NCBI RefSeq assembly: GCF_033115175.1
Contig: NC_084836.1
Span: forward strand, 64,409,097 to 64,473,096
Direction of reading: 5' to 3'
Length of the DNA: 64,000 nucleotides
From: Lepus europaeus
Taxonomy: Eukaryota; Chordata; Mammalia; Lagomorpha; Leporidae
The notes beneath the pieces are model-generated. The model worked only from the letters and a program-made list of their open reading frames with translations, searched no databases and had not been told where the DNA came from. Below are positions 44,691 to 54,900 of the stretch, one piece after another; within the stretch, counting starts at the first letter, position 1, and the number at the start of each line of letters is the position of its first letter. The translations under genes and the position numbers were made by a program.

Positions 44691-45602
44691 GCGTCTTGCA
44701 TCTGCATGATTTTAAGGCGTTCTTTAACCTTTTGTAACATTGCAGCTGTACGAGGTGAGGCGAGCTGTGTGTGAATCACCTTCCAAACTGTTAAACAATG
44801 GGCGCATTTCATCAGTGGTTAGTTTACAATAAGGCAGAATCCATTTTAAGTTACCACATGATTTTTGGAAGTCATTTAATGTCCTAAGTCCTGCGGTGGA
44901 TATGACAAAATCCAAAGGGGCCACCGTAGTTGGTGTTAACCTTAGCCCTAGGTACTGGACCACAGTGCCCTTTTGAATCTTTTCTGGTGCAATTTGTAAC
45001 CCTGCTGTTTGCAAGCATGAGGTTAGCATGGTAAACGCTCTTTCTAGAGTGTCCTCTCTCACGGCTGCCAACAACAGGTCATCCATATAATGATAGACTT
45101 TAACATCTAAACAGTGCTGCCGCACTGGTCCTATGGCTTGTGACACATACATCTGACATAAAGTCGGGCTATTAGTCATGCCCTGGGGAAGAACCTTCCA
45201 TTCAAAGCGCTTATCTGGGCCTTCATGATTAATAGTTGGAACTGTAAAGGCAAACCTCTGCATGTCAAGGGGATTCAGCGGGATAGAAAAGAAGCAGTCC
45301 TTTAAGTCAATCACTATGATGGGCCAGGCCTTTGGAATCATCGTGGGAACTGGTAGTCCCGGCTGTAACGCCCCCATGGGCTGCATCTGTTTATTGATGG
45401 CCCTTAAATCGTGTAACAATCGAAATTTGCCCGATTTCTTTTTTATAACAAAAATTGGGGTGTTCCAAGGCGAGGTGGATGGTTGAATATGCCCCGCCTC
45501 TAATTGTTGCTGAACAAGCTCATGAACTGCAGCCAACTTTTCTTGAGTGAGGGGCCACTGGGGTATCCATATCGGGTTGTCATCTAGCCAATTTAATGGC
45601 AA
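44690..45602 (-). pseudogene. Endogenous retroviral reverse transcriptase remnant
   Basis: A 292-residue frame (44724-45602) with the fingers and palm, including WNTPIFVIKKKSGKFRLLHD and the catalytic YMDD near 45080-45095. It ends early: the connection domain drifts out of frame at about 44760, and RNase H is missing because of the deletion described in the findings. Confidence 0.85.
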
Positions 45603-45628
45603 TGGGGATGGCTGCAGCGCAGTGGCCC

Positions 45629-46540
45629 CTAAGAAAAACCCAGGCCTTGTCGGCCTTCGCTCCCTCGGGGTTCAAGAGAGTATCTTATTCCTTGTTCCTG
45701 TTTTCCCAGTCCTCCTCCTGCGTATCCCATCTTTCTCATCATTTCCCACCCCGGGGATTCATTAGTTAACTGCAAATGAAGTTGCTCTAAGACATCCCTC
45801 TCCCATAACGTTACAGGGATGGCACACACACAAGGTTGTACTTTGCCTGTGGTGCCTTCTTGATCTTTCCAATCTAGCACTTGCACGCTTCGGGATGGGG
45901 CAACAGTGGTGCCTAATCCTACCAAGGTGTTATCTCCTTCCTGGAGGGGCCATGAAGGAGGCCAGTCGTTTGGAGATAATACTAACATTTGCGCCTGTAT
46001 CTAACAGCCCCTTGATTGCCTTTCTTTTGTTAAGAGTCCATAGTGGGCGCTCGCCAAGAGTCATAGTGAGGGCTGCAAAATGCTTTTCTAGCATCCTTTA
46101 TAGGGCTTATTATTAGCAGCTGAGCAACGGGCTGCAATGGCAACAGCTGCACTATCCCCTTAGTAGATTGGAACATTACTTTGAGCTTTGAGCAAGGCAA
46201 CTGAATAAGCCCCATTAATGAATTTGTAGCCCTTCCTATAGTAACGCCTAAACCGTGGATATCATCCATGGGCTCCCGAGGTTCCACGTTTATTGCCTGG
46301 ATTCCCATTTGAGGTGTTAATACTAAATAGTTGGTGGCTCGCAGCTCTGTGCAGTAAACGCTTGCCGGTCCTTTTGGGATGGTCCTACTCCTCCCATGGT
46401 TTGTCCTCTCACCCATTGAATTTTCGGGCCCCTGGGTGTGGGGGCCCGCCACTCGTTTTTTGGAATGTACTATTCTGGCCACTTGATCTGGTGGGTGATA
46501 GGAGCGGATTGCCTGCCTTATCTTGCTTGGAATAGCACTC
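45629..46540 (-). pseudogene. Endogenous retroviral dUTPase-protease remnant
   Basis: A dUTPase-like segment (GRATNSLMGLIQ to QSTKGIVQLLPLQPVAQLL, about 46090-46240) is followed by an aspartic protease with LLDTGANVSIIS near 45970-46010. A G-patch-like MMRKMGYAGGGLGK lies near 45720-45760. The order is that of betaretroviral pro. Frame changes and stops split it. Confidence 0.75.
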
Positions 46541-46559
46541 ATTTGCCCAATGGTTGCCT

Positions 46560-47530
46560 TTACCGCATCGAGGACACAGTCCTGGTTGGCGTCCCGATTG
46601 TCTGTTCTGTACATTCCCTTTTCATGTGACCTTTTCCACACTTAAAACATTTTCGTCCTAGCCCATTCCTTGGAATGACCTTCGGGCTAGTTCTCTCACT
46701 TGCATCAAAACCTCATTAGGGCAACTAGCCTGGGCCTGTTCATCATTAAAAGCTCCTTCCCCATTTAGCAGATCCTCGTTCCAGGCTGGCTGACCGTTCC
46801 TAGCGTTATGGGCCTGAGCCTCGCGAGCTCTCTGTAAGCCGCGGACCAGAGGAGGAAGTCTCCCCCACCAAGCACTGCCTTAGCTAGGTTCCTCCAGTCC
46901 TCTGGGACTAGTCCATTGGTGCCTATGTTATCTAGGACCACTTTAGTAAAGTTAGCATGTGGTCCATATAGTTGTACTGATTGTTATAATTCCTTCAACA
47001 GTTTATGGCCCAGGGGGGTCCATCCCCGGTTGCCCTGCGTGTCCACTATCACAGGGAAAGCCTGATTTATGTGGTGATATTCTTCCCACTTAGGGGGAGT
47101 GCCTCGTCCTCCTGCCCGTTTTTCTTGAGGAGGTTCCGGGGAGAAGCCCCCGCCTTTTGTCTCTCGTGGAAGAGGAGTTTCTTGGTTCGAATAGGGGGGT
47201 GCAGAAGGAAGGGGTCTCTCATCCTCCCTCTCTGTCCCGACCCATGTTGGTCCTCTGTCTCCATCCTCTTTGTCTCCATCTAGGCTCCCAGATTGAGATT
47301 CTCTCTGCGTTGGCTCCCAGATTGAGATTCTCTCTGCGTTTCCTCTAGTAAATCAGCCCCTTCATCTAAGAGGGCTGCTATTTCCTCCGAGTTATTACGA
47401 AGAGCTTGGTCGATCAGTTGCCATAGCCTAAGGACTTCAGGCGATTGCTCTGCTGCCCTCAATTGTCTTCCGACCCTATGCCATGTTCCTGAGCAGCCCA
47501 CGGCGCCTCTGCTACTTTTTTAAAAGACAA
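46560..47530 (-). pseudogene. Endogenous retroviral gag remnant
   Basis: The matrix-like start is at about 47501, with a 73-residue frame ending in a short tandem duplication (QRRENLN-type repeat at 47280-47340). The capsid region is broken by stops and frameshifts. The nucleocapsid end keeps two CCHC zinc knuckles: [13 protein letters not shown] near 46614-46652 and [14 protein letters not shown] near 46540-46590, in different frames, so a frameshift lies between them. Confidence 0.75.
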
Positions 47531-47648
47531 CTTGATTGTTGAGGGATCCCTTTTTCCCGATACCAATCCTAGACTTTACCGCCTAGATTCCCGTGTATGC
47601 ACATTCTAATTTTTTCTTTTTTTCCTGCTTCCAGTGACCGGTCCGACT

Positions 47649-47666
47649 ATCCGAGTCATGGCACCA
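47649..47666 (-). promoter_or_regulatory. Primer binding site, tRNA-His type
   Basis: TGGTGCCATGACTCGGAT, 2 nt inside the 5' LTR, is complementary to the 3' end of tRNA-His with one mismatch. Confidence 0.85.
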
Positions 47667-47668
47667 TT

Positions 47669-48063
47669 TGTCGGACCCTCGCCAGTGAGGGTCCAATGTA
47701 GTCACAACACGGTCACTGTTCATCGGTTCTCAAGGAACTTCTACTTGTGGGGGCAGAAGGAAAGCAGGGAGAGGAGAAAAGAAGAGGAGGGGCCGCAGTG
47801 GCTGCAGGCAGTGGCGGCCACGCCAGCCCTCCCAGATCCCAATGTCCCTTTATGCTGATATCCTCCAATCAGATGAAAGGGCGCGTATAGCCTCAGGTCG
47901 AAAGTTCATCTGTTTCACCTGGTTCTTCCTAGTTGTTTGTGCAGAGTCCATTCTGTTTCATCTGTTTCACCTGGCTGTTTTCGTAGGCCTTGTGGTCGAC
48001 CGATTGCTGCAAACCATGTAGATGAGGAGGTTCTCACAGGTGGCCAGCCTGCGGTTCCCCACA
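47669..48063 (-). repeat. Proviral 5' LTR (395 bp)
   Basis: Reads TGTGGGGAACC to GGGTCCGACA on the - strand. Compared with the 3' LTR it lacks a 28-nt segment lying between two copies of TTCTCAAGGAACTT. Confidence 0.9.
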
Positions 48064-48150
48064 GTGGGCATTTTGGGAGTGAGCCAATGGATGGAAGCTA
48101 TCTCAAGCTGTCCACTCAGCCTTTCAAATAGATACATAAACCTTTGAAAT

Positions 48151-49330
48151 AAATAAACACAGTTCTATGTCTTCCTTTCTAGTTTTATGCCTTCTTTTTA
48201 AAAATCTTTCCTCATTACACTAGTTAGAACTTCCAGTACAATAATGAAAAAATGGTAAGACATTCTTCCTTTTTGGTAGCTCTTAGGAGAACTACATTTT
48301 GCACATTCCCCTGTGTTGCTACACATAGAAGCTATGGAGCCCCAGGGGTCCCCAGGACTTCAGGGTCTGCTAGTTCCAGACAACACTGGACCCCTTTGTG
48401 ACTTGTTCTTGCTTCCCCCAGTTTTGGCAGAGTGTTCCTGGAGGCCTACTGCTCTCTTTTCCTTCCTCTGTCTTTGTACTTAGTTGTCAGGGGTCACTGC
48501 TGGTAACTGAGAGAAGTGAAAAGCAAAAAAAAAAAAAAAAAAAAAAAAAAGGAGGGACACACACCTCCTTGCCTGGTTTCCTCCACTGTCTGGCAGAGGT
48601 GAGTGACAGCATCTAAAGAAATTATGCCATAATGCTATGTGGGAATTTATACAGCTTTATAAGGCACTAGATACCTTCTCCTAGTTTTTGTATTAACAGT
48701 GTGGCGCAGCGGGTTAAAGCCCTGGCCTGAAGTGTCAGCATCCCATATGGGTGCTGGTTTGAGTCCTGGCTGCTCCTCTTCTGATCAGCTCTCTGCTATG
48801 GCCCCTGCACCCATGTGTGAGACCTGGAAGAAGCCTCTGGCTCCTGGCTTCGGATTGGCACAGCTCCAGCTGTTGTGGCCATCTGGGGAGTGAACCAGTG
48901 GATGGAAGACCTCTCTCTCTGTCTCTACCTCTATCTGTAACTCTGACTTTCAAATAAATAAATCTTTAAAAAACAAACAAACAAAAACACTATCCCTGAA
49001 CTCAAGATGAAGGCCAATTCCTGGAGCTTTGGTTAGATTTGGAAAGAGTTATTCATCAGTTAGGAATGTGCTGTTTGTCTTTTGCCTAGGAGTAAGCAAA
49101 ATGAAAGATAAAAGTCACTCAGAATTGGTCTAAGTTTAATCAGTCTGTCTGGTTTTCCTGACCCACCACCCAATGTATTCTCTTCGTAAGAAGAGTGGTT
49201 TAGAGGTTCCCTTTCCTCTCCCTTGTGTGAGATCCAGGGGGCCTTCTCACCTCACATACAGACCTGGGGTTAAAACCTTAGGACAAGAATAGGAGGCAGG
49301 GCTAAGGTCAGTTATCAGCATGGGGCAAAT
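48151..49330. other. Intergenic sequence with one forward CSINE (48690-48980)
   Basis: 48151-48690 is unique-looking, with a 27-nt poly(A) at 48524-48550 followed by GGAGGG, possibly the tail of a truncated retrotransposon. 48985-49330 is likely the far upstream flank of the broken APON copy. No exon supported. Confidence 0.5.
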
Positions 49331-49731
49331 GTGAGAAGGCTAAAGTCCAGGCTGGGGACAGATGCACAAACATTTGCACATGTGATGCTTTCCGTGCTTC
49401 GGAAGCTCTTAGCTTTCTGGCTTCTTCATCATTTTGGCTGGGGTAAAGGAAAAGCTGGGATTAAAGCAATACCAAGTGCTTTGCATGATAAAGATACCAA
49501 AGCAAAGGAGATGCTTAGTCTGTCTTGATTCTTCAGCTCTGTTCTTTCTCAAAATGGTGAGGATCTGCAAATTTTTAAGATTTGAGGATAAGGTGTGTCC
49601 AGGGTGAGTGTGTCCAAGGGCTGAGGCACCTCCGGGCTCTGGCTCGTCCCTGGGTGTCTCCATCCTGAGCCTCTCCCCACTCACCAGCCTGGGTACTGCT
49701 TCTTTCCAGCTGGGCCGTTCTCCGTCCCACC

Positions 49732-50256
49732 ATGATCCAGGCTGTGCCGCTCCTCTGCTGTGTCCTGCTGTCCCCAGTGGTGGCCTTTCCAAGAAATGCC
49801 CAGAATGGAGCCCTGACCTCCCCGCCGTCTGTCACAGAGAATGGGCCTCAGCCAAGCATGCTCCCCAGGCAGAATCCTCTCCCAGATCCCAGGGCCTGCC
49901 AGGATCTCCTGCACACGGTCCCCTCCTTAGCCCCTCTGCCTGAGCACCTGTCCCAGATAGCGCTGACGGTGGCCCTGGAGGAGGCTGGCTGCCTGGCGGA
50001 AGCCCGCAACCTGCAGCTTCAGCTCACCAGGATGGGCGCAAAGGACATCACCGAGACTCTCATCCAGCAGAGTCAAAGCACAAGGAGGAGGGCTGGGTTG
50101 TGGTCCAGTGGGTTAAGCCACCCCTTGTATCACCAGCATCCCATATTGGAGTATTGGCTTTACCTGCTATGCCACAATGCTGGCTCCCGGAGCACTGGTT
50201 CAAGTTCTGAATACCGGCTGCTCTGCTTCCAATCCAGCTCCTGCTCGTGTGCCTAA
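49732..50256 (+). CDS. Hypothetical 174-residue chimeric frame: APON N-terminus plus SINE-derived tail
   Basis: Starts with the same signal peptide and first ~115 residues as live APON, with two substitutions (Thr to Met at codon 43, Arg to Gln at codon 112). It then runs into a CSINE that supplies about 59 residues before a stop. If transcribed and spliced like APON it could yield a secreted propeptide-like fragment without the mature chain. Expression is unknown; a pseudogene is the default reading. Confidence 0.35.
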   Translation: MIQAVPLLCCVLLSPVVAFPRNAQNGALTSPPSVTENGPQPSMLPRQNPLPDPRACQDLLHTVPSLAPLPEHLSQIALTVALEEAGCLAEARNLQLQLTRMGAKDITETLIQQSQSTRRRAGLWSSGLSHPLYHQHPILEYWLYLLCHNAGSRSTGSSSEYRLLCFQSSSCSCA

Positions 50257-51108
50257 GAAGGCAGCAGAAGATGACCCAAGTGCTTGGGCTCCTGCCACCC
50301 ACGTGGAAGACCTGGATGGAATTCCTGGCTCCTGGCTTTAGCTTAGTCCAACCTTGACTGATGCAGCCATTTAGGGAGTGAATCAGCACACAGATGATCT
50401 CTCTTTCTCTCCTCTCTCTGTTGCTCTGCCTTTCTAACAAATAAATCAATAAGAGTGGACATTTGGCACAGCAGTTACAATGCTACTGCTTGATGCATCC
50501 ACATTCCAGGTTGGAGGTTCTGGGTTCAAGTTTGACCTCCACTCCCAACAGAGTTTCCTGCTAATGTGCACTCTAGAAAGTAGCAGGCGATGGCTCAGTA
50601 CTTAGGTCCCTGCCACCCACTAGGGAGAGTGGGATTGAGTTCTGAGCTCCAGGCTTCTGCCTGCCCCAACCCTACCCTGGCTGTTACAAGTATTTGGGTA
50701 CTGAATTAGTGGACAGAAGCTTTCTTTCTGTATTCTCTTTCTCAACTAAATAAAAGTAAATAATTTTTTAAAGCACAATAAGGGTCAGCGCTGTGGCATA
50801 GCAGGCAAGGCCACCATCTGCAGTACCAGCATCCCATATGAGTGTCAGTTTGAGTCCCAGCTGCTCCACTTCTGATCCAGCTCTCTGCTATGCCCTGGGA
50901 AGGCAGTGGAAGATGGCCCAATTCCTTGGGCCCCTGCATCTGCATGGTAGACCCAGAAGAAACTCCTGGTTCCAGATCGGCCCAGCTCTGGCCGTTGCGG
51001 CCATCTGGGGAATAAACCATTAGATGGAAGACCTCTCTGTCTCTCTGCCTCTGCCTTTGTGTAACTCTGCTTTTCAAATGAATAAATAAATCTTTAAGAA
51101 AAAAAAAG
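50092..51108 (+). repeat. Three forward CSINEs in tandem inside the broken APON copy
   Basis: The first is itself untypical, with an internal TTTACCTGCTATGCCACAATGC in reverse sense. The others are ordinary older copies. Confidence 0.75.
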
Positions 51109-51500
51109 CACCCTGAAGAAGGGATCAGCAATACAACCATCATTCTGAGAAGTCTGGGGGATCCTCAGGGAATCTTGGAAAATCCCAGCACCCAGCTATC
51201 CACCTGGATGGCTGGTCTACCAGTTAGACGGCACTCGATTTTGCTGAGCAGTTATCCCCTATTTATAGGTATCACAGATCAAAGCTTTTGCTTTCATCCC
51301 CTAGAACTGCAGATGAGGCTTAGGGGCAAGTTGAAGAATTAGGCAAAAGCTGAAGAAACTCGGTATTTATGAACAATAATGACATAATCCATCAAATGTT
51401 CCACAGCTATTCTGAAATGCCTTATGGAAAAAAATGATTCAGGGAATTTCTCCAGGTCTACTCCAAATATTCACAGCCACTGACAAGGCACCTTTCCCAG

Positions 51501-53365
51501 AACGGTGTTCAAACATGCACTCAGTAAAAAGTTAGCTGGCGCCGTGGCTCAATAGGCTAATCCTCCGCCTTGCAGTGCCGGCACACCGGGTTCTAGTCCC
51601 GGTCAGGGTGCCGGATTCTGTCCCGGTTGCCCCTCTTCCAGGCCAGCTCTCTGCTGTGGCCCGGGAGTGCAGTGGAGGATGGCCCAAGTCCTTGGGCCCT
51701 GCACCCCATGGGAGACCAGGAGAAGCACCTGGCTCCTGCCTTCGGATCAGCACTGTGCGCCGGCCACAGCGCACTGGCTGTGGCAGCCATTGGAGAGTGA
51801 ACCAACGGCAAAGGAAGACCTTTCTCTCTGTCTCTCTCTCTCACTGTCCACTCTGCCTGTCAAAAAAAAAAAAAAGTAAGAAGTTAGGGGGCCAGTGCTG
51901 TAGCATAGTGGATAAAAGCTGCTGCCTGCAGTGCTGGCATCCCATATGGGCACTGGTTCGAGTCCCATCTGCTCCACTTTCCATCTAGCTCTCTGCTATG
52001 GCCTGGGGAAGCAGCAGAAGTTGGCCTAAGTGCTTGGGCCCCTGCATCTGCCTGGGAGACCTGGAAGAAGCTGCAGGCTCCTGACTTCAGATCTTCCCAG
52101 CTCCAGCCATTGCAGCCATTTGAGGAGTGAACCAGCAAATGGAAGAACTCTCTCTCTCCCTCTGCCTTCCAAAGAAATAAATACATCTTTTTTAAAAAGT
52201 TAGAAATCTTCCGGCGCCATGGCTTAACAGGCTAATCCTCCGCCTTGCGGCGCCGGCACACCGGGTTCTAGTCCCGGTCGGGGCACCAGATTCTATCCCG
52301 GTTGCCCCTCTTCCAGGCCAGCTCTCTGCTATGGCCCGGGAGTGCAGTGGAGGATGGCCCAAGTGCTTGGGCCCTGCACCCCATGGGAGACCAGGAGAAG
52401 CACTTGGCTCCTGCCTTCGGATCAGCACAATGCGCCGGCCGCAGCAGCCATTGGAGGGTGAACCAACGGCAAAAGGAAGACCTTTCTCTCTGTCTCTCTC
52501 TCTCACTATCCACTCTGCCTGTCAAAAAAAAAAAAAAAGTTAGAAATCTTTTTTATGGGGGCTGGCATTGTGTCCTGCAACCTCGGAAGGCAGCTGAAGA
52601 GGGTTCAAGTATTAGAGCCCCTGCCACCACTTGGGAGCCGCAAATGGAGTTCCTGGCTCCTGACTTTGACCTGGCCCAGCCCTGGCTGTTGTGGCCATTT
52701 GAGGAGCAAACCAGCAGATGGAAGATCTCTCTGTTTCTCTCTGTTGATTTGCCTTTGAAACAAATAAATAAATCTTTTTCAGGCTGGCGCCGCGGCTCAC
52801 TAGGCTAATCCTCCACCTTGCGGCGCCGGCACACCGGGTTCTAGTCCCGGTCGGGGCACCGATCCTGTCCCGGTTGCCCCTCTTCCAGGCCAGCTCTCTG
52901 CTGTGGCCCGGGAGTGCAGTGGAGGATGGCCGAAGTCCTTGGGCCCTGCACCCCATGGGAGACCAGGAGAAGCACCTGGCTCCTGCCATCGGATCGGCGC
53001 GGTGCGCCGGCCACAGCGCGCCTACCGCAGCAGCCATTGGAGGGTGAACCAACGGCAAAAAGGAAGACCTTTCTCTCTCTCTCTCACTGTCCACTCTGCC
53101 TGTCAAAAAAATAAAATAAAAATCTTTTTCAAAAAATAAAAAGAAATAGGGGCTGGTGGAATGTATTGTGGTACAACAGGTTAAGCTGCCGCTTGGGATT
53201 CCTGTACCCTGTATCAGAGAGCCTGGTTTGAGCTCCGGCCACTCAGCAATTCCAATCCAGCTTCTTGTTGGAAGATATCGCTCTCTGTGTCTCATTCTGC
53301 CTTTCAAATAAATAAAAAGAAAAATTCATTTATTTATTTGAAATTCAGTTAGGGGGTTGAGGGGC

Positions 53366-53401
<36 letters not shown>

Positions 53402-54380
53402 GTCTTCCATCCGATGGTTCATTCCCCAATTGGCTGCAACGGCCGGAGCTGTGCCGAGCCAAAGCCAGGAGCCAGGAGCTTTTTCCAGGTCTCCCACGTG
53501 GGTGCAGGGGTCCCATATGGGATGCTAGCGCTTCAGGCCAGGACGTTAACCCACTGAGCCACAGCACTGACCCCGAGAGAGAGATCTTTCATCTGCTGTT
53601 TCACTCTCCAAATGGTTGCCACAGCCGTGGCTAAGCCAGACCAAAGTCAGAGCCTGGAACTGCATCCAAGTCTCCCAAAAGGATGGCAGAGGCCCTGGCA
53701 CTTGGGCCATCTGCTGCTTCCCCAGGCACATTAGCAGGGAGCTGGATCACAAGTGGAGTAGCCAGGACTGGAACCAGCACTCTGATACGGGATGCCAGCA
53801 TCACAAGTGGCAGCTGCCCCACCAGCCCCTATTTCTTATCTTCCACCTTTCTTCTCTTTAAATCATCAAATAGTGTGTGCATTTAGCATGTGCAATACAT
53901 AGGAGATTATTTTTTTTCTTTATTTTTTTTTTGACAGGCAGAGTGGACAGTAGAGGGAGACAGAGAGAAAGGTCTTCCTTTTTGCCGTTGGTTCACCCTC
54001 CAATGGCCGCCGCGGGCCGGCGCACCACGATGTTCCGATGGCAGGAGCCAGGTGCTTCTCCTGGTCTCCCATGGGGTGCAGGGCCCAAGGACTTGGGCCA
54101 TCCTCCACTGCACTCCTGGGCCACAGCAGAGAGCTGGACTGGAAGAGGGGCAACCGGGACAGGATCGGTGCCCCGACCGGAACTAGAACCCGGTGTGCCG
54201 GCGCCGCAAGGTGGAGGATTAGCCTGTTAAGCCACGGCGCCGGCTAGGAGGTTATTTTAACCTTTTCTCATCTACCTTCCCTGAACTTCCTAAGTGCCCA
54301 ACCAGATGCTATAGTTTGCTAACTTAATTTTTAAACTGAAAAATAAGAGAATCATAAACATTAAATTGCTCCTAATTCTG
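51501..54380. repeat. Dense CSINE block between the broken APON copy and APOF
   Basis: Forward copies at 51536-51875, 51891-52197, 52211-52540, 52557-52780, 52783-53115 and 53148-53325. Reverse copies at 53330-53573, 53575-53828 and 53918-54246. Four of them (51536, 52211, 52783, 53918) are of the young GC-rich type. 54247-54380 is short unique sequence. Confidence 0.8.
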
Positions 54381-54670
54381 AGTCTCCCTGGCTTCTATCA
54401 GGAGCTTAGAGTGGAAACGTGGCAGGGGCAGATAGCAGACACCAAAGAACAAGGTCTCAGGTACTGACGGTGAGTGTGTGACCAGGGGACAAGGTCTGAA
54501 CACCTGATAGAAATGAGCAAATATTTGTAGAAATTGCATTCCTTACTGATCACAGGGGAAAGCAAATACCCCCTTCCTCACGGGACAGAGAATTGGGCAG
54601 AATGGGAGCAACCAGCCTATCAAGGCAGTCTCAATTCTCAGTGACTGGGCTGTGTGGTAATGTGGGGCCC

Positions 54671-54782
54671 CTATAAGTGGGTGGATGTAAAACAGAGGAA
54701 GCCCCTGGTGACCTGAACACAGGGGAGACCACATGGGAGCACTGGGGTTGACTTTTCACGTGAAAAGAACAGAAGCGTGGAG
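54671..54782 (+). promoter_or_regulatory. APOF: APOF TATA-like box and non-coding first exon
   Basis: CTATAAGT at 54671-54678 lies about 30 nt before the likely start. The exon ends GTGGAG before donor GTAAGT at 54783. The intron runs to acceptor CCTTTGCAG at 54883. An in-frame stop (54761) precedes the coding start, so unlike human no start codon in this exon can extend the protein. Confidence 0.6.
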
Positions 54783-54900
54783 GTAAGTGGTGGATGAGAG
54801 CCCACTGAGTGAGTGTTGGGTTCCTTTTGCACCACGGCCGGTACAGAAAACGTCTGCATGGTTTCCGTCTCTCCCCTTTGCAGAGAACTCTGCTCCAGAC

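Larger units (their letters stand above)
43325..48063 (-). mobile_element. Defective class II (betaretrovirus-like) provirus with tRNA-His primer site, RERV-H-like
   Basis: LTRs at 47669-48063 (5') and 43325-43750 (3') flank 3.9 kb of internal sequence read on the - strand: gag remnants, zinc knuckles, dUTPase-protease, reverse transcriptase and part of integrase. Target duplication GTGGG at 43320-43324 and 48064-48068. The primer site and gene content fit rabbit RERV-H, once reported as human retrovirus 5. Several frames are broken, a deletion joins polymerase to integrase and no env is recognisable, so it cannot encode a complete virus. Confidence 0.88.
43098..48150 (+). repeat. Old forward CSINE interrupted by a provirus
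   Basis: The body runs 43098-43324 up to CTGGCTGTTGTGGG and resumes at 48064 with GTGGGCATTTTGGGAGTGAG and the usual tail. The pieces join into a normal CSINE when one GTGGG is removed. Confidence 0.85.
49340..51500 (+). pseudogene. Second APON copy, broken by three CSINEs
   Basis: Its 49613-50075 segment aligns without gaps to 32972-33434 of live APON with only three substitutions (49631, 49859, 50066), covering intron end, acceptor, ATG at 49732 and the first ~113 codons. Three CSINEs follow (50092-50455, 50456-50765, 50783-51108). The gene then resumes at 51110 with GGGATCAGCAATACAACCAT and CATTCTGAGAAGTCTGGGGG, a strongly diverged continuation with stops and frame changes. Upstream flank 49340-49605 is also only loosely similar to 32720-32960. 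Confidence 0.85.

Noticed and set aside
54787-54900. N-terminal extension of the APOF frame (351-residue version)
   Set aside because: The extension reads through intron 1: a GTAAGT donor at 54783 and a CAG acceptor at 54883 bracket it, and the family's signal peptide starts at 54901.
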